From Nephrocerus scutellatus (lineage: Eukaryota > Arthropoda > Insecta > Diptera > Pipunculidae), in assembly GCA_947095585.1 (NCBI GenBank), contig OX352761.1:90128779-90192778 (forward strand): DNA of 64,000 nt, in the 5' to 3' direction. Both the position numbers and the translations under genes were made by a program. Of this stretch, positions 41,324-52,995 are shown in pieces (position 1 is the stretch's first letter; every line of letters begins with the position of its first letter). A model generated the notes under the pieces. It had not been told where the DNA came from and searched no databases. It saw only the letters and a program-made list of their open reading frames with translations.

Positions 41324-41830
41324 CTATAAGAGACTTTTGGAATTTCTTCCAGTCAGTTCTCCTTGGATTTCTGCCGGCGGGAATTTGTTAAATTCGCTGC
41401 TTAACTGAAAGCCAATATATCGTTGGCCGGACAATGAGATATCTTTCATAACTTTCCATCCTTTGATTTGGTTAATCATCTTGTCGTTTGACAATGTTAG
41501 ATCAATCACTTATTTCCTCTGACTGTTCATAAATGTTGGCTCATTGCCAATGTTATTTATTTATAAAATGATAAAGTAAGAGAAAGAAAGTATAAAGTCC
41601 AACAGCTGAAGTCCTCTTTTGTTGCATTTGCTGCTTCCCCAGTCGGTTTGCTGAGAATTTGCATAGCATCCAACAATTAGACCCAGATTCAGAGTATCTA
41701 ACCAGCTCTATCAGTTCCCTTGATGGAGTCATATGGGAGATAAGCAGATGCCACAATGGTTTCTGCCTTTCTGCAACATATCTGATAAGATATTTTAACT
41801 GGGAAAACATCTTGAGAACAGAACTATCGC
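41324..41830 (-). pseudogene. LOA-like endonuclease remnant
   Basis: Reading down: 'AYLPYDSIKGTDRAG', 'LIVGCYANSQQTDWGSSKCN' (the GCDANAHH-like motif, here GCYANSQQ, so the Asp is lost), 'RGLQLLDFILS', 'NIGNEPTFMNSQRK', then after a stop 'VIDLTLSNDKMINQIKGWKV' and 'DISLSGQRYIGFQLS' (usually SLSDHRYI, so the catalytic Asp-His is also changed). The pattern is the C-terminal half of a LOA/I-type endonuclease. Confidence 0.75.
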
Positions 41831-42019
41831 AGTAAATTGACTGAATAAAAAGGAATATGACTTGTAGGGAATAGAAAAGGTTATTCGAGACGGAACTAAG
41901 TAAGTTTAGAAAACCAAAGTGCAGAAAGATGGATCATGGACTTTAATGGTGGCAAAACAGACTTTGTGCCCAAAAAACAGGCAAAGTAATTGCACAGGAT
42001 ACAAACACAGACGATATTG

Positions 42020-42490
42020 GCATGAGTGAAACCAAAGATATGTACAAAAAGCTTTAATCCAGATCGAGCAGCACGAAATTTGGGACTGCATAAAAATGAG
42101 AGCAAAACAAAGTACGTGGGGTCACGTCTGAGAGCAAAAGCTGATAACAGCTTGGAACCACAAATACGCTTAAATTGCTTTAAGCAAACAAAGCCTACTT
42201 TAGTCTATCAAGGCTCTTTAAATCTAGGAATTTAATCACGACATACAATCTGCTAGTGTATAAGATAATGGTCATAACAGTACTTACATAAGGACCCGAT
42301 AATTGGATGTTTAGCAAAAAGCACTTTGACGTCTTGTCGGCTCTCCTGAGGAAAGTCTTATGGAGATCTGTTAGCCTCCTATAGGAGGAAGGACGATTCC
42401 GAATACTCTATAATAATGAGAACAACCAGCGTTGCCGCAATATTGATATCGATAAAATAATTAAGCATGGGTTACGGTGGACATGTCAGG
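42020..42490 (+). pseudogene. RTE-like RT C-terminal fragment, copy 2
   Basis: The plus strand shows 'VQKALIQIEQAARNLGL' (compare 'IQIEQAARNL' in copy 1), 'NESKTKYV', 'ADNSLEPQIRLNCFKQTKP', 'YKIMVITVLT', 'RKVLWRSV' and 'EEGRFRILYNNENNQRCRNI'. It is a 5'- and 3'-truncated piece of the family at 2342-5230 in opposite orientation. Confidence 0.8.
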
Positions 42491-42529
42491 TCTTTTGCGG
42501 AAGGCCAGGACCGGACCACGGTTATTGAC

Positions 42530-43285
42530 TTTTGAATGTGATGTGCACACATGTGTATTTCCGGAGACTATTAAATTTTGAGGCCCCTCGGGCCGCGATG
42601 TCGGGGGGCTCCGATACAAAAATTTAAAAAAATTTACCCACACACCCACATCTTACACACATGTGTATACCCAATAAACAATACTTTTTCTAAAATTTGG
42701 TAGTGATCGGGCCCCGGGTTCGGCCGCAAGGCCCTTATACATTTTTTTAAATATCATAAAGTGGCATCAGATACCGTCGTACTTTAATGACTGTGTGCGG
42801 TGTGTGCTGCGAAGTCGGCTGCGCTGCTTGGTTTTGGATGGTGGAGAGAGAAATCTTAGCTCACGCACAAATTAACCCATTAAATGAAACGAGACATAAA
42901 TGTTTATGCTTAATTCAACTTACTTACTTATTTACTGAATTGTATTTTTATTGAGGTCGTTTTTTGTTGTCGATATCAACTTACAGATAGAACAACAAGT
43001 TTTCACAATATTCTGTCATTTCGCGTTTTCATAAATTAGTTCAGAGCCGTCAAAGAGTTATCAAGAAAAATGCTCGTGTTTCTTTTTTGCTCAGAGTATG
43101 AACGTGCTCAGAATAAAATGATCTGAGTATTTTCAATTTTAACATTTGATGTCAAATGTATCTTTCAATGATTTTCTCTTACAATAAAAAAAATGACCCA
43201 GGATCGAGGGGCTCCCATATCAATTTCTGCGATTAGAGAATTTACATGAAAAATTTTAATTTTTATGGGTTGTTTTTTTTTATTA
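42530..43285 (+). repeat. Dispersed modular repeat, copy 4
   Basis: It starts inside the first module ('cacacatgtgtatttccgga') and includes both module types and the AT-rich half with 'cgatatcaacttacagatag' and 'ttctgtcattt'. It ends with 'attagagaatttacatgaaa' and 'aatttttatgggttgttttt'. It aligns with the right two-thirds of copy 2. Confidence 0.85.
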
Positions 43286-43690
43286 TTGAAAAAAAGTGTC
43301 TTTAAAATATTTACAAAACTATTTATATTCATATTCAGCCCAAAACTTACTGCTCAGGTCCTACCATTGGCGATGCTTTTTCGCTTCTAAGCACAATCTC
43401 TAGGATATCACGATCAATAGAAACCCACTTTTTTTATCCGAATTATATTAGTTTTATAGGCTAACTTTCTTTTTGTCTGATTTTTGATTTAATTTCACTG
43501 TCCAATTACTTGAATTTGGATGGCTGATAACTAAAATTTGTGGCCAGTTATTAGTGGAAACTCACCTTTTTTACAACAAAAGTAATAACTAATAACGTAC
43601 AATTTATATAAGTAAGTTTAAGGATTTGCTTATAAGATCAGCTAGTTTTTTGTAATATACTTAAATTCAAAGACTGAAAACTTGTTGGGT
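43286..43690. other. Unassigned AT-rich stretch
   Basis: No coding motif, terminal repeat or RNA gene is recognised. Confidence 0.4.
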
Positions 43691-43860
43691 GGCTGGTTTC
43701 TAGAACAGTTCTGCCTAACTGTTCAACACAACTCCAAGGTACTTAAAGCTCGATAATCTTTCGGAAGTGTGGTCATAAACATCGACGTTTCATTCAGCCC
43801 TTTGGTCTTCCATGTGTTACTGTAGTCAACAAAATGTGTACTTCATCGATTGACATAAAT
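43690..43860 (-). pseudogene. Small non-LTR RT fragment
   Basis: On the minus strand 'NVDVYDHTSERLSSFKYLGV' followed by 'VLNS' resembles the post-palm 'F-YLG' segment of non-LTR reverse transcriptases. It is too short to name a clade. Confidence 0.5.
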
Positions 43861-45231
43861 ACATAAAAAAAACATTTGTCATTTATTGTTTAATGAATCA
43901 ACTAAGAAAGCTAATAAACTGAGGTAAAACAAAAAGAATTAACAACAAATTAGTCCACATATCAAGCTAGATTTGAAAACCATTTTTCTCATACCAAATA
44001 GGAGTATGAATCACCCTCCACATTACCATACAGCAGCCGGCGGCTGCTGTGTGGTAGTGTGTTATAATGCCGGTTAACTTACGTCACATTCACATTCTTT
44101 TCAAGAAGTTTTAGATCACATATCAACGGTCGTATAAACGGCTATAAACGTGTATCTTCGCACTCATCTCGATGCGCATATATTTTTAGCCGTTTGTTAG
44201 GAAAGGAAAGGTAGAGCAGAAGCCACAGAATCCTTCACCGTGCGTCGTTGCGTTAGAAATAAAAGTAACCCTTTATATGAATGAATGTCTATTTTGGCGG
44301 ACAAACGCGACGGTCAGTGTGTTGGTCTTCTATTATAGGTTATATGAGAAAACATCCTGAGTAGCATGGGATGAAAACAGTTCTTGCTGTTCTTTTGCTG
44401 CTGTGCTATGGATAAGGATTTAATCGATTAAACAACGTCTACTTGGCGCCAATGTGAAATCTTTCGCAACGCCAAATATTGTGTGTAACATAGCGTGCAG
44501 AAAGGTAAAATATCGAAAACTTGTAGACATCCAATGAATTAGTCGCCGATTCGGTTGCTGCCTTTTGAGTTTGATACATTACGACTGATAAATGTCGTCA
44601 CTGAGTCGCATAGTCATCTCTGGTGCCTGGTTGCGTTCAGTTGTCTATTCTAGTAAAACTTAAAGAAACATTCAAGAGATTTCATGTGAATTGAGCAATC
44701 ACGTCTAGTTGTTAACAATATTGCAGTATAGGAAACAGGATATTTAAACACTTTTACACATTTTTAGTGGATAATGACCAACACCGACTGATTGGCACCG
44801 ACATTACCAAATTAAGATATGTAAAATTATCCTTAATTATCTATGTAAATTTCTTGATATACTTGCTTGGATTGCGAGAAAAGGTATGATTGAAACCGAT
44901 TCAGTTTAAGAAAATTTTATTTAAATACATATTGCGCGATATTACAGTATATTCGTGCGTCATGTGGCGTTTCGCGTGAGACGCACGTGACGTGAGACAT
45001 TTTTAGCGCAGCTCTGTCTCATTTACCATTTCTGAGCACCCTCGTGTGACGTGTTGCGTGTGTCGTGTTTGATGCATGTCACATTGTTTTATTAAATTTC
45101 TTGAGGTACAAGCATTGTTTGGTAAATTTGTAGCTTACACTATTTTCTTAATTTAAACGGCACAAGAAAACACTACTTTCGGTTAAATAATATACTTCTA
45201 AAATATGTCAAAGAAATGCATACAAATTTGT
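43861..45231. other. Unassigned region with a palindrome
   Basis: No protein motif is seen. A 19-bp inverted repeat (44021-44039 and 44041-44059, two mismatches, one-base centre) with core CAGCAGCCG-G-CGGCTGCTG is present. 'gcaccctcgtgtgacgtgttgcgtg' near 45036 resembles 'gcacccgcgtttgacgcgt' at 39557, a possible old shared repeat. Confidence 0.45.
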
Positions 45232-45885
45232 ATTCAAGTTAAGGGCGAATATACGCCTTGATATTAGTAGCCACATCTGAAGAAGTGAAGTACATTTTGC
45301 GCCGTTTTAGGAAACCTAAACATCTCGCAGTATTTTTGGCGATGCGAGATGGCGAGTATTTATGGTCGTTCCAACGAAGATTGTTGCGGACGCACATACT
45401 GAGAATTGAGAGTTTTTCAATTTCTTTGATGCAAGATCCATTCTTGAATAAAGGTTGGATGTTTAAATTACGCTTGGACGACAGAAGACATCATTGGGTT
45501 TTAGAAGTGGTAAATTCAGCTCTATTATGTAATCCCCACCTTGTTATGCTGTTAAGGTCAGAATTTAACGTGCTTAACATACGTTCTTGTTCAAGTTCCT
45601 CTTGTGCAGAAAGCGTGAAGTCATACGTAAAGCTAAGGGTGCTGTCATCAGCGAAAGAATGGATTGGATTAGAAGAAGCGAATAGGAGATCGTTAATGAA
45701 AATGCGAAAGAGTGTCAGAGACAAAACAGACCGCCGGCGGCAAACATTAGATTTGAAACTAACACGACCTGGATAGAACGGTCAGAAAGGTAGTTACTAG
45801 TCCAATCAAGCAAGGCCTTATCAATTCTAAAGCACTCATTTTCGGCAAAAGAGCTTGATGCCCGACTCTGTCAAATTCCGAAAGC
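45232..45885 (-). pseudogene. CR1/Jockey-like RT fragment, copy H
   Basis: Minus-strand reading: near 45820-45885 the end of the palm motif, then the frame 45491-45724 with 'LTLFRIFINDLLFASSNPIH' and the active site 'SFADDSTLS' (FADDS), then 'RMLSTLNSDLNSITRWG'. Further down the thumb continues 'KNTSRFLKRCKKYFT'-like phrases to 45232. It is the same family as the fragments at 16455, 49730 and 62340, with its left end at nearly the same phrase ('gggcgaatatacgccttg'). Confidence 0.8.
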
Positions 45886-45954
45886 GTCATATTCTTAAAA
45901 AAGTATTTATAATATTTTTAACATGTTCAGTTAAATGAGATCAATTTTCATTTG

Positions 45955-46168
45955 CTGTGGTTATATTGTTGGAGTACGGAGCGTGAGGTTCAAAGTTCGA
46001 ATTGCAGAAAAACACCAAAAACTTTTATCACGATCCAACCTCTCGCGAATATCTGACAAACGTCCTAAAGTAATAACTGTTGTAGGTCCCTTCCATTTGT
46101 GTCCAAAAATATAACACGCACAACTCGAATGGTCGATAAAATCAAAATATTGTTATTGTTATCATTTT
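45955..46168 (+). mobile_element. tRNA-derived SINE, copy 2
   Basis: The head holds the anticodon-arm-like 'gagtacggagcgtgaggttc' and box B 'gttcgaattgcag', then 'aaaacaccaaaaactttt'. The body matches copy 1 ('aacctctcgcgaatatctga', 'taggtcccttccatttgtg'). The tail is TTGTTATTGTTAT. Box A is poorly kept here, while copy 1 keeps box A but lacks box B, so each supplies what the other lost. Confidence 0.7.
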
Positions 46169-47225
46169 AGTACATTGACAGGAGTGAGAATTATAGATAA
46201 TGGCACAATAAACGTCAAAGTAAAAATAGAACAAGATGCGTCAAAAGCAACTGAAAATGCTGGCACATGATTAAATAAATTCTTTCCGGATTTGAGAGAA
46301 AAATTATAAGAAATTAAAATTTTACATCCAATTCGATTATTTATTTTATTCGGCGCTGTGAAATTACGCAGCGGGAAATAAGCAAAAAAAATGAAATAAA
46401 TAAATTTATATAGGAGTTTTTCATTTTAAAAGGAGTTTTCGATACTTATGGACACACTTAAATGTACTTTGGAGCTTTATTTCATTTATTTTTTTTGGGC
46501 TTAATTTCCACAAACTGGCTTTAGCCGCGTTGATTGGCCTGAAAAATACAACTCTTCACTTCAGTTAATTGAGCGACTCTTCATTAAAATTGAGCTACTG
46601 AAGTGAAGAGACTGTTCGATTGGTATTCTTTACACAAGATAAATGTCATTGTTACACATCTGAAATAACTACACGAGCAGAACACCTCTTCAATTACTTC
46701 AGTTGCCCAATTTTGTCCAATTTTTAACTGAAGTTAGGAATTGTCAATAGAAGAGTCTCTTCACTTCTTTTACTTCAGATAGGATTTCGAAGCTGAAATT
46801 GTAGTATAAAAATTATGGTTGGAACTTGGAAGCATAAACTTGGCGAAGAAGAAAAAAAATATTTTAAATTAAGAAATAGTTTAAGTATAGACAACGGTTG
46901 TTTGTTCTTTGGAAGTTGTGATTGTGGTTCCATCCATATTATTCATGACGGCATTGTAGGTGTGAACATTTTAGCTAGAAGTATTGTTTGATGGCTAAAT
47001 ATGAACAAAGTAAAAAAACAGTTTATATATATATTTAAGTTCTCAAAATGTTAGAAAAGACTCGATCAATTCTAAATGGTACCAAGCCCAATATCCATTC
47101 GGACGGAAAGTTTTCTTCGATTGTATTAATCATACGTTTTTAGTTTTTGTCTACTCCTACTCAAAATTCATCTATGACAAATATATATATAAAACAAAGG
47201 TGGAGTTAGTGATTATAAAATAAGA
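46169..47225. other. Unassigned region with CTCTTCACTTCAG repeats
   Basis: An inverted repeat CTCTTCACTTCAGTTA (46552-46567) / TACTGAAGTGAAGAG (46596-46610) forms a hairpin. Related words recur at 46685-46790 ('cctcttcaattacttcag', 'tctcttcacttc'). No coding motif is present. It may be a degraded MITE. Confidence 0.4.
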
Positions 47226-47228
47226 ATT

Positions 47229-47905
47229 ATCATCATATTTGGCTATACGACCGGGGTCTGGTCCTGGCCTATTCAAAAAGTCTCCACCCTTCCCGATTTC
47301 GAGCCGATATCATCCAGTTTGGCGTCCCTAAACTCTGGGCGTCCTGGTCTACGCCATCCTTCCAGCGTAGGCTTGGCGGTCTCGCTGTTGTGTTCCATAA
47401 ATCCTACCGCAAAGGACTTTCCTAGCTCATGCGAGCTAGGTGTCCTGCCCACCGGAGTATACCAAGCTTAATTCTCTTCATGATGTCGACATCGCGGTAA
47501 CGCTCGTAGATCTCATCATTATAAAGTCTCCGCAATTGTTGCTTCCTCATACACGGGGCCAACAATTCTTCGTAAGACTTTTCTCTCGAACGCGGTTAAG
47601 AGGTCAGAATGCTTTTTGCTAAGCACCCAAGTCTCGGATCCATATGTAAGTACTGGTATGACAATTGTCTTATATACCAGCAGCTTTTATGTTATGGTTA
47701 AGTTCCTGGATTTGAAGAGTATTGACAGACTACAGTAGGCTTTGTTGGCTTTAAGCAACTGTGCGCGTATTTCTGGTAACATACTCTTATCGGCTGCTAC
47801 CGTTGACTCGAGATAGAGATAGGTTAGGGATTCGAATTCGCGCTCCACTATTTGAATTGCGTGACCAATGTTGGATCTTCTAGTCGCAGACGTGGCCACC
47901 ATGTA
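47229..47905 (-). mobile_element. RTE-like retrotransposon, 5'-truncated copy 3
   Basis: The 3' end coincides with that of copy 1 ('atcatcatatttggct'), and the sequence matches it to about 47905, including 'QLLKANKAYCSLSILFKSRN' and 'TVAADKSMLPEIRA'. It keeps about 170 bp of the 3' part (47290-47460) that copy 1 lacks. The 5' truncation is typical of incomplete target-primed reverse transcription. Confidence 0.85.
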
Positions 47906-49725
47906 CTTTAATAAGAATACAATACTTAAATAATTTGGAATGTCGGATAATGGTCCTCCATTTAGTTCCAAGACCTTTTAGCATTTCGAAATCATTGGAT
48001 CGCACAAGAATTACAGTGCTTTTGTCAAACAAACGAATCTTCTATAATATTATGTTAGTAAATAAATTTCCGCAACTGTAAACAAAAAGATTTTAACAAC
48101 GATAATGAACATACCTACACATCTCTTCACTACGTTCACGAACATTAAAGCTCAATTTGAAATCTTAATTTGATTTGTTTGTTCATTGGCTTACGCAATT
48201 TGAATTGGATATTTCCAAGTACCAAAACGTGGTAAAAATTTTAAAACAATAACAACCACTGCATATTATGTTCGTTATACTGTCCAAGCCGGGCGCTTAC
48301 ATAGGATGCTGGCATAATTTTCTATTCAGCCGCCGTATAATAACTGTACTCCGAAGTGATGGAAGCATAATTTGCACCGAAAAATAATTACTCCACACTG
48401 CACATTGTTGTGTGGTAAAATTCATTTAATTCATGAGAACACATTTATCATATCAGTCGTCACAGCTCAGGAATTTATTAATATGTTTACATAAAAGCTT
48501 AAACTTAATTTGGTTCGTAAATATAGGTTCTGAAATATAATACAAAAACAAAAATACTTATATTTTAGGTGAAAATTGATATGTGTGTTATTCAGACACT
48601 AAATGGTTCGCCATTTTTTAATGTTTAGAAAATTTATGCAATACCTATACGCTATACATATACTGGCAATAGAAATAATAAAGTTAAGCTATGAAGAAGA
48701 AATTAAAGCATAATAAAGCTTTTTATATGTTCATAGAAACCTGCACATGCTTTGGATGCCCTAATTTCACACAGTAAATTTTTTCATCTACCCCCCAATT
48801 AATTGAGATTTATGTTATGGTCGACGAAGTTAAAGATGTATGAGAGTATGATACTTTCTTTCCGACAGTTGGTTACCTAAATGTATTAAATTTTTGGATG
48901 CTGTCAGTGGAGGGGTGGCTCGGGTTGAGGGTTATTTGGGTGAAGGGTTAGTGGGGCGAAGTACAACGCCGGGTATTTCACATAGTAGTTTATAAAAAGA
49001 AAAGAAGCACTATCTCGGTCAACTTAACTCGTTAATGCTAATCACATCCCACGTGGAAGTAAGTCAAGAAGTAAATGTAAACAAAACATTTTTATACATA
49101 ACATCGTGTTGCAAATTTTTTTAATTTGAATAGTAATACAAAATATTTACAACTTTCGTTTCCTCCATGTCATTGAAACGCACAGATTCCCGGTTATAAA
49201 TATAATAAGACAATCGGCCAATACACTGGTTTCATGCTCTACAACATCGCCCGAAATCGGACTTTCAAACAAATTTTCTTGGGTATAACTGAATGCAGAT
49301 AACTTTGTTTTTGGAAAGCACTTGTGAATTTTTTACAGGGTGCCTTTGCTATTGTTCTCAATACGAATTGTGTACTATAGAAACTACCACAAAGAAAATA
49401 ATTTATACCGTGCTACTGAATTATTAGAAATCAATTCATTGTTAATTGTTATTCGAGCTATCATACCTATGTAGTTACCATGTTGTATTTATAAAATAAG
49501 ACAACTAGGTACCTAGAAATAAATTTTTATACGAGTGGTTCTGTTGAGTACGATGGATTACGAGCTATAAAGTCGACTGTTGATCTATTTTATCAAAAGC
49601 CTCGGCACTGCTTTGATGGTTTTGTTGCAGTAATATCCACTTTTCTAAAGAAGCTAAAGAACGAATTCCTGAACTTAACTGTACGTCCGAAGATGGACAT
49701 GAGGGTAAACTGATGAGCATTTAGA
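47906..49725. other. Unassigned AT-rich region
   Basis: No coding motif is recognised in 1.8 kb. The only feature noted is a degenerate Helitron-like 3' end near 48950-48995, listed separately. Confidence 0.4.
48950..48995 (+). mobile_element. Degenerate Helitron 3' end
   Basis: The phrase 'acaacgccgggtatttca' with 'catagtagt' resembles the Helitron terminus at 1888-1915 ('gcaacgccgggtaatcagct' then AGT). The CTAG is not intact and the hairpin is imperfect. It is a remnant at best. Confidence 0.45.
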
Positions 49726-49729
49726 GCAC

Positions 49730-51345
49730 CACGACTATTGCGGTTGAATGCAGGGAGAGGTGACATGGAGCTGACTATTTATCTTGATCTGGTGGAAGAA
49801 TGGAAAAAACAGTGACAAGCAGGAAACGTTTCTGCGGTGTTCAAGCGAATCTATTGATTCCGCAATGTTTTCGTCACCGATAAGTTTTAGTCGCACCAGC
49901 CCAGATATGACAATTGTACTCAAATTTAGGGCGAATAAAAGCCTTTTAGATAGTATCCAGATCAAACGGAGTGAAATATTTCTTGCACCGGCTAAGAAAA
50001 CCTAAACATTTCGCAGCATTTTCGGCGACGGTAAATATGTGGTCATTCGAACGAAGCTAGTCGTTTACGCAATTGCGAGATTTTGAGTTTCCTCGATCCA
50101 AGTGCCATTCATGGATAAAGGCATGGGATTTAGGATTCGCGTAGACGACAGGAGACAGCATTGGGTTTTGGTTTTGGAAGCGTTAAATTCTACTAGATTG
50201 TTTTCTCCCCTTATATTATGCTGTGTAGGTCAGAATTTAACGTACTTAACATACGTCGTTGTTTGAGTTCCACATGAGAGTTGGAGGTGCTGTCGTTAGC
50301 CAAAGAGTGAATTGGATTAAAAGTCAATCATTAATAAAAATGAGAAAGAGTGTTGGGGACAAAACAGAGCCCTGAGGAACGACAGCATTTCAGTGAAATA
50401 GTTTAGATTTAAAACCGTCCAATACAATTTGAATTGAGCGGTCCAAACGATAGCTTCTAATCCAATGAAGCAGATTATCAGCGACTCCATAAGGCACGCA
50501 TTTTGGACAAAATAGCTTGATGCCAAACTCTTTCAAATGCCATAGAAATATCGAGTGCAACAGCTTTACTTTCACCGAATTGATGCAAAGACGGGTTCCA
50601 CTGTTCGGTGAGATATAACATCAAATCACTAGGAGAACGTTGCCCACGAAATTCGTACTGTCACTGAGGATTTCGTTGGTTTCTAGATATTTCATGAGCT
50701 TTAAATTGATCAGCGTTTCCATAACCTTGGAAAGAATGGTGCTATGGGTCGGTACTAAGAAGGTGACGACGGCTCGCCTTTTTTGGGTATGTCCAACTTT
50801 TCGGGAAGAGTCCCGCAGAATAGAGTATATGGAAAAGCTTACGCAATGATAATGCCAGCTTGGAAGAACACCTCTTCAGAACTAATGGGGAAATACCATC
50901 TGGCCCATAGAGTGTTCAATACTCTGTGGTGCAGGCGGCAGCAATGCACAATCTGGAAGCGTGGAGCTAGCTGCAAAATTCACAGCAAACAGATTGGCCT
51001 TGTCTATAGAGCCGACAACTGGAATGTCATTATAATTGAGCGTTGGAATCGACGACGAGGCTGTTTTTTGATTCTTTTCACGAATGACCAAAAATGTTTG
51101 CTACCTTTGGGACATTTTAGTATTTTTAAAATTTATTCGGTTTTTCTCGGTAGGGTTTACTTTGTGAAACCGAAATCATACCTCTCTAATCCTACAAGCC
51201 TTTTTACAGCTCGAGTCATACCATCCATCTTCCTTTGGTTAAACAGACTTATTCCTGAAAGGGATAAAGTCTCTCATACCAATAAGGATAATTTTTGTGA
51301 TTGCATCAGCGGCGGCATCCACGTTGCTATCGCGAAACAATAGCA
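49730..51345 (-). pseudogene. CR1/Jockey-like RT fragment, copy J
   Basis: Reading down from 51345: linker sequence shared with 63030-63640, then 'YGPDGISPLVLKRCSSKLAL' with 'LRKLFHILYSAG' (RT1), a block with 'SPSDLMLYLTEQWN' (RT3), 'VALDISMAFERVWHQAILSK' (RT4), 'NPIHSLANDSTS' (the active site, degraded from ADDS) near 50290, 'RMLSTLNSDLHSI', and 'SRCKKYFTPFDLDTI' and 'KAFIRPKFEYNCHIWAGATK' to 49900. It ends near 49730 in 'SLEHRRNVSCLSL'. Frameshifts and stops are frequent. It is the longest RT of this family in the window. Confidence 0.85.
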
Positions 51346-51579
51346 ACAAGTTAATACTCCCAAAGAAGTGTTTAATGCCATCCCAATTGGCTTTCTCCTA
51401 TTGTCATACTGTTTTGTTGGGAGTTTATTCTCTAACTACGTCGTTTATTAAGGAGAAATTAGCTGATACTACACAATGGTCTGGCGAGCCTAGAGCCGAT
51501 GATAATATGATAGAGTATTTATCAGTACGAGAGGTAAGGAATTCCAGGTAGTTCTGCCGTTGCATTTTTAAAGTTACTT

Positions 51580-52260
51580 CAGCAATCAATGAAATGGAAT
51601 TCAAACCTCAAGAGTGTTGGCCAGCTAATTTCCTCTGGCATACCAGAGGTTTGTGGGGCTATTGATGGCATTCTAACTAACATAGATGCTACGACGAATA
51701 ATGAAGCCACTTTTGTCGACCGCCATGGCATGCACTCTCTAAACTGTACGGCAGTGTGCGGAACCGATCTTAGCTTTTATTACGTCAGTGCTAACTAGTC
51801 AGGCAGTGGGCATGATGCACGAGTGGTCATTCTAGTTCTACGTAATAGTTCTTTGTATCATAAAATTTAAGGTGGGTGGCGTCCGTTTTCAAATGCCGTA
51901 ATCTTAGGGGATAGCGTCTATCCCTTAAAAACATGGCTTAAGCCACCTTCGACTTCAAATTTGGACAACGAATGTGCAATCAGGTACAATAGGTCCCATA
52001 AACGCACACGACGTTTTGTGGAGTGTGCGTTTGGAGTATTGAAAGAAAAATGTCCAAGTTTAAACCAGCTAAGAGCTTATCCAGTATATCCTGCAAACAT
52101 AGTTAAGTGGTTAAGTGTTGTGTTACTCTTTATAATATTTCTCGTACTCATATCAACGAAGTTATTCTTTTTGAAGAACAATCCACAGAGAATCCTGAAG
52201 TTGAAGAAAAGTCCTTGTCTGAAAATATTTTCCAAAGCCATCCCGAGAAGCCCAAGGCAG
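51580..52260 (+). pseudogene. PIF/Harbinger (HARBI1-like) transposase relic
   Basis: HARBI1-type nucleases move Harbinger elements. The frame from 51589 reads 'KSVGQLISSGIPEVCGAIDG' (first Asp), 'FVDRHGMHSLNCTAVCGTDL', a stop at about 51796, 'SGSGHDARVV' (second Asp, usually GSVHDARV), another stop, 'GGWRPFSNAVILGDSVYPLK' and from 51961 'RYNRSHKRTRRFVECAFGVL' (the Glu in VECAFG) with 'KEKCPSLNQLRAYP'. The same frame is kept from 51589 to about 52100, so only two stops break the core. The C-terminus changes frame to 'VTLYNISRTHINEVILFEEQ'. The DDE residues survive. No TIRs or Myb-like partner gene were found. Confidence 0.85.
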
Positions 52261-52320
52261 ACAAGAGCAACTTTTGGATTTTTTTAACCATTCATAATGA
52301 TTTTCTTTATTATTAAACAA

Positions 52321-52629
52321 AAACTTTATATATATATATGTAATTCATAATGTTCACATAAAGACAATAGGTACATCAATATCTTTCCATATCAATTACA
52401 ATTTCGGATTCTTCATTAGATTCTTTTCCTTCATATTTTGCTTCATAACGGGTTTCATTAGAGTTGTTTCTTGAAACGACTATATCATCGTTTAAATGTC
52501 GAGTTTAAAGGAGCATAACCGAGCATAACCGAGCAGCTTCTCCAATTCCGCAATTTGTAGCATTACTTTATAGTTGAGTAATTGAATGTGCTCAACCATT
52601 AGTTTTCTCTTAAGAGGAAGAGGTGAAAC
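52321..52629. other. Unassigned spacer
   Basis: AT-rich DNA with a short 'ccgagcataa' direct repeat near 52518. Nothing else is recognised. Confidence 0.4.
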
Positions 52630-52995
52630 TAGCCCGATTTTCTTCAAATTTTAAACATATGTTTAATCCGATGGACAATAGTTTTTGTAAAATTTTTAGA
52701 GCGAATAGACCATGAGGCCCGGGGCCATAAATTTTTTTTTTAAAAACTACCCCGATTTACTTTAAATTTTAAACATATGCGTATCTCCGATGATGATTTG
52801 AATTTTTTCCCATACAAATTTTTTTTACACATGTGTATCTCCCGGTGAGAACAGTTTTTGAAAAAATTTTGAAGTGAAGGGGGCTCTAATAATAATTTTT
52901 TCCAAATTAACCCGGTTCAAACTTTGCACACATATGTATCTCCTATTAGAGAATTTGCATGAAAAATTTTATTTTTTATTGGTTGTTTTTTTGTT
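52630..52995 (+). repeat. Dispersed modular repeat, copy 5
   Basis: Three to four modules are visible, each with 'cccgattt', 'aaattttaaacatatg' or 'acacatgtgtatctcc', an AT-rich part and a GC part ('gaggcccggggcc'). The right end has 'attagagaatttgcatgaaa' and 'attttttattggttgttttt'. More diverged than copies 2 and 4. Confidence 0.75.

Larger units (their letters stand above)
39744..41830 (-). mobile_element. LOA-like non-LTR retrotransposon F relic
   Basis: On the minus strand the order is endonuclease remnant (41324-41830), linker (40870-41300), RT thumb (40500-40740), RNase H remnant (40130-40450) and C-terminal zinc region (39744-40058). Most of the RT is deleted between 40860 and 40740. 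It resembles the plus-strand LOA-like element at 54.6-59.6 kb in order and motifs but differs in sequence. Confidence 0.75.

Noticed and set aside
50783..51343. 186-codon plus-strand open frame
   Set aside because: It is opposite the CR1/Jockey-like RT relic J, which aligns with the element at 63 kb.
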